DNA of 64,000 bases from Dromaius novaehollandiae (lineage: Eukaryota; Chordata; Aves; Casuariiformes; Dromaiidae). Of this stretch, positions 59,641 through 64,000 are shown in pieces. The stretch is taken from contig NC_088102.1 in the NCBI RefSeq assembly GCF_036370855.1, positions 70,937,601-71,001,600 on the forward strand. Direction: 5' to 3'. Position 1 is the stretch's first letter; the number at the start of each line of letters is the position of its first letter. The notes beneath the pieces were generated by a model. The model did not search any database, was not told the DNA's origin, and saw only the letters and a list, made by a program, of their open reading frames with translations. The translations under genes and the position numbers were made by a program.

Positions 59641-61583
59641 GCTTCCCCCGGCTCATACTGGCATCTGCCTTCAGTGCTCTGAAAGCTGCCTGACTGGTCC
59701 ATGGTCCTATTTTGAAGGATTATGGGAAGGGTTTTTAGGGTATTTACATATGATTCCCAGGGCATCTGAAGCAGAGATACAGCTGCTCCCTGAACAGCAC
59801 CACAAGCATTATAGTCTTTCCTTTGTTTGTAGCTCTGTCTCAAGAACAAAATGGAATCGAACATGCCAAAGGCCAAAATAAAGTTGATGAATCTTACCAA
59901 GAGTCTTGGTAGGAGATTCAAACTGAGCCATTAAAAAAACCAAAGCAAACGGAGAAACAACCGCCTTCACAAACCTGAGTGTTAGTTTTCTAAGCCTAAA
60001 TTTACCATTTAGGTAAAATGTAAAAAGGGGGGTTGACCCCCTGCACAGGCTCATTCATTCCACCTTCTTGAAATACCTAGAGTAGGATGAGATTGCTTGT
60101 TTGAGGAATATTCTAGCGTTGCCAGGGCAATGTAATTATAGCAGAAACAAATGAATACAACATCTGTGTGGGTCTATTCTCTTTGCTCGCTTTTCTCTGT
60201 ATCTCCAGCATGAGGTCTCTGTTTCTCATCTCCATTTACATCTTAGCTGCGTTTATAGTGGTTTACAGCACATCTCTCCTTCACAGGGCTGTGCTGAGAA
60301 AAAAATATTTATGATCTTGACATCCTCTAATTCTCTTCATACCAGGGACATATAAAGGGCACAGGCAAATTTGATCTGTATTGCATTAAACAGGAAAGTG
60401 ACTCATCAACAAGAATATCTCCACCAAGACTCATGTTGGACAAAGTAGTGACCTGGCAAGAGGGAAGTCATACCTGATACTCTGGTAGAGAGGTGAATGC
60501 GTACTCTTCTACCTGCCTAAGAACACAGACAACCTGAACTTTTAAAATGGAAAGAATGTCTGGAATTGTGTCTAGAAGCAAGCATGATGTGATGCTGAGG
60601 AATATTCATTTCACTGATGCTGCTGGTTGATCTTCAAGGCAGCCTTAAATAGGACTCTGGTATTAATCTAGTTTGGAGGTAACTAGGTGGCCAAAGCTAA
60701 CACAGAGATGTGGAAGAGCTCCAATAAGAATTATCGTCAGAGGCCAAAGCTCTAAGAAAGTATTTTCAATTTCCTTCTTCTGGGTGGAAATCTTTGGCTG
60801 ATACATGGCTCAGGGCATCCTTTTTCTTCTAAAAAGAATTTTGCTATATTTTGTGAGAAGAGAAAAAGGTTTGAAAAGCTTCTAGAGTCCTGTGTGTTAG
60901 AATCAGCCCAAGTGAGACTGCTGACATGATTTTCACTGATTGTGCTTGTCCTGTGCTTGTCCATGGTAGCTGCATATGAGAAGTGATCGAACAGTCCAAG
61001 CTAGCAGTTAAGAAAACCCAGAAGGTTCACAGTTATACAAGAAAAGCTATGCAAAAAGCAGAATCAGACAAATCCCCTTTCTTCTCCTCTGTTATGTTAT
61101 CCTCCTTAATGCAGAGACATCCCTTTATAACTCATGCGAATCAAATAATCAACATGCAATACTCAGTGAATACTTTTTTTTATCAAAGTAAGCTTAAATC
61201 TAGTTTCTACAGGAACAAATAAAAAGAGTTATCCATCTTATTTATGCCTCAACTGTCTCACCTCATTTTTTATTCTTAATTCCAAAATATACCCATTTAG
61301 ATGGACCTGTGTGTTAATACACACAGGAAAATCTGAAGCAATTACATATTTAACAGCCCAGACACACCAAAAAAGGCAATTATACTGTGCTTTACATCTC
61401 CTGAGGGACAGGAGCTAACCACATCCCATCGTCTTGAAAAGATATGCGACGTCTCTGATGCCTTGTGTTGCCTGCTTGAGATGTTTTGTTGACTGACCGA
61501 TGTCATAAATGATTGCTACCTGTGGAAACATTTTCAGTCTTAATCGCTTATACCAATTTAGAAAATGTCATCTTTGAAAAAGC

Positions 61584-64000
61584 AAGGCATAACCACAGAG
61601 GTCTGTTCATCCAAGCCTCTCTTTGGTTCCTATTTTAAGATGGAATGGAACTGGTCTTTGCAACAGCTTCTCAGGTGGGCTCAAAATTGGCCGTCTGTGT
61701 TTAAGTTAGGTGAGATCTAGACCCTATGCCCACTGAAAAGCTTATTGGTTTCAAAAGTCACTAATTTCAATGAGATTCAGGCACCTCTGTAGAAATTAGC
61801 TGCATAAATACTTGAGGGAGGTTGAATTTAGCCGCCTTCTCCCTCGGCTCTGTATTTACGAAAGAGAGATAGTACCATTGCCCTGTCCAAGTCCTATAAA
61901 TACGGGACGTATGAAACCACTAGTCAATTGTGAACATGTAATTCAGAAGGTTTAAAAAACTGAGACAAGCAATGTATATAGTAGTCATCTGCCACTCCTT
62001 CTTCAGTCCCCACGAATCTGCATGAAGTTACTGTCCTTTGCCTGGGACATCGCACCATCACGGAACACATTCTTTTGAGTCATTCATCAAGGTCTCTGCA
62101 TGAGAACAAGAAAGAGCATGAAGCCTCTGCATAAAATTCAAAGATAAAACCCTTGTCCCACTGAAATGAGGGATAGACTTAACCTCCACATAAGCAGGGC
62201 CAGGATTTCCACCATGGTCTCCCCTCCATGGAGGCAAGACAAACACAGAGAGAGAGAGAAAAAGAGACAGGCAGAGTTATTCTTATAGAGCCTCATTAAA
62301 CTATCTTAGAAGTAATTCACGTGGCTTAATTAGGACCTAACCCTTCCTGTTCTGTATATATGCAGAGCGAGAAATGCCCCCAGAGAATGCCCTAATCTTC
62401 CTACTGCCCAAATCACGCTTGGATGCCCTTCCCAATTGGTGTATGAGAATCTGGGATCCCAGCTTCCCTAGCACTAGTCATCTGACCAGCCACGTGGTAT
62501 AGACTAGTCATTCAAATCACCTCACTGACCATGACCATTTTTACAGATGATTCAGCTAAAGTTTCTCAGAAACCTGTAACTCTGCACTGACTGTAGAGAG
62601 ACTATGAGACTTTTTCAGAGTGGATACCTTGTTCCAAATGTCTTGAGTGGGGTTTGTTGTAGGTCTACAATGTAGATATCTGCCTTTGAAGTAGTGATCC
62701 CTACACTGACTTTCTATGCAATGGGGAAAAAATCGGCACTTCTAAAGCATGATTTGTTTAGTGTATTACATGTCCATATAAGTTACAAATGAGTCATGCC
62801 CCTAAAAATATATTTTTTTCTCCATTAACTCTAAAGGGACTCTGAAAGATCAGCTCAGATGTAGATGTCTACTTTTTAGATTTTGCATTTGCCAGTGAAA
62901 ACATTTCTATTAAATTTAAGTGAGACAAATTTCAGATTGATAACTGAAGTTAGGCAGCATCATTGTCATGGTTACAAACATTGTTTTAGTGTATGTCTCC
63001 TTTCATCATCTTCACTTCCTTGATATAGAGGCCTGTGTTGCTCCCATTTGTAGAACAGGGCAAGATGCATTGCCTCAAATATCCACTCAGTCACGCCACT
63101 GACTTCGAAGACTCATAGAGTCCTAAGCACCTCTGCTGATTCCCTTTGAGAACCTGTAAGCAATGATAGTGAACAACCATCTTTTCAGCATAAAGTGTTT
63201 TCATTTAGCACTAGCACAAACCACAGGGACAAAACGCTTTAAAAGCCAGAGAGACCTTGAAATTGTAAGTTTAGTCTCATTCTTCATCGCAAGCTAAGAG
63301 AAACATGCTTGACTCCTCAAAAAACAGAAAAAAAAGAATATGATGGCATTCACTCCATCAAAGAAGGAAGACAAATGCCCTGAAAGTTTGCCTTCCCTTT
63401 ATTCAGAAGTTAGACATATGCAATCAAAAATATACACAGATCATATTCCAGAAGACCTTCAATGTGGGCTAGTCTCAAATCCCATAATAGGATCCTTCCC
63501 ATCAGCTGTCATCAGCACTTGTTGGAGGGTTAATTCCTACACACATCTATTACAGTGTGTAATCAATAATGTAGCATAATCAAAGAGAAAAGGGGATCTC
63601 ACTTAGGCTTCTGAATCAGTGTTATGAAATAACTCTGCAAAATGTATGGCAGAGCTGTCTGTTAAATCAACCAAAGATTTCTCCAAAATGCAAGGTTCAA
63701 GTGTGCTGTTTTTAAAAACATACAACGCACTCTTACACAGTAGACATATCAATTGGACCCTACTTTAAAATAAATGGGTTGAGAGCAATCTCACTAAGGT
63801 TAAGCACCAAAAATGTAGATGTACACATCTGGGATGGATTTCTTTTGTAGGCATGCAGAGAAATGTGTTCTTTCGAGATACAATTCATCTGACCTATTTT
63901 AGCTTTCTGCTTTAGGATGAGACGAATAATCCCCTAAACTGTTTTCTTCCAGTAACTACAATGCGAACCTAGGGAAATTAGTTTAGATGGAAACACAAGT
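61584..64000. other. AT-rich single-copy sequence without recognised genes
   Basis: No exon of a known family, RNA gene or transposon was recognised on either strand; the longest open frames are short and unlike known proteins. A GA-rich run (agagagagagaaaaagagac) lies at about 62245-62270. Confidence 0.5.

Larger units (their letters stand above)
52380..61583 (-). repeat. SUN amplicon unit 4
   Basis: Fourth direct unit, with CpG island and the 1.95-kb upstream flank. Homology with unit 2 stops at 61583; beyond it the sequence is single-copy in this window, so this is probably the outer edge of the amplicon. Confidence 0.85.

Noticed and set aside
21290-61583. SUN units as a LINE/LTR-type transposable element or CRISPR-like array
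   Set aside because: The units are intron-containing genes with promoter islands; there are no terminal repeats, target-site duplications, poly(A) tails or short spaced repeats.

Overview
This is vertebrate nuclear DNA, almost certainly from a bird. The evidence is CR1-type LINE 3' ends with the (ATTCTATG)-like tail, a compact GC-rich gene of the MROH (maestro heat-like repeat) family that is expanded in birds, and short introns with GT/AG borders. Nothing prokaryotic is present; coding sequence is split into small exons.

Layout. (1) 205-5445, + strand: six consecutive internal exons (numbers 2-7) of a FADS1-type front-end fatty acid desaturase, with a 1-bp frameshift in exon 4 and no exons 8-12 before the next gene. 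(2) 5661-6303: a rearranged CR1 fragment. (3) 7009-19900, + strand: a complete-looking MROH-family gene, 22 coding exons whose phases all agree (1,164 codons plus stop), starting with a long acidic/proline-rich tandem-repeat exon. (4) 19486-61583: a complex amplicon. It holds four tandem, same-strand (minus) copies of a ten-exon SUN-domain gene (LINC-complex, SUN3/SUN5-like, 339 aa). Copies at 21859-27278, 31382-36799 and 52965-58167 read intact; the copy at 44911-50301 has a TGG->TGA nonsense codon in the SUN domain and has lost its CpG-island core. Between the copies lie inverted duplicates of the 3' end of the MROH gene (with its last exon), a GC-rich minisatellite, an AT-rich segment and a truncated CR1 piece. 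(5) 61584-64000: AT-rich sequence in which I recognise no gene.

How the parts relate. The MROH gene (+) and the first SUN gene (-) converge, and the 3'-end-to-3'-end junction between them (minisatellite plus AT-rich segment) is the piece that was re-copied, partly in inverted orientation, as the SUN gene amplified. Diagnostic base differences show that the SUN copies are mosaics of one another (3' halves pair 1 with 4 and 2 with 3; 5' halves pair 1 with 2 and 3 with 4), as expected from gene conversion or unequal crossing-over. If the assembly is right, the window is a young amplicon of a probably testis-type nuclear-envelope gene, built together with the tail of an unrelated HEAT-repeat gene. 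Identity statements are by eye; no alignment was run.
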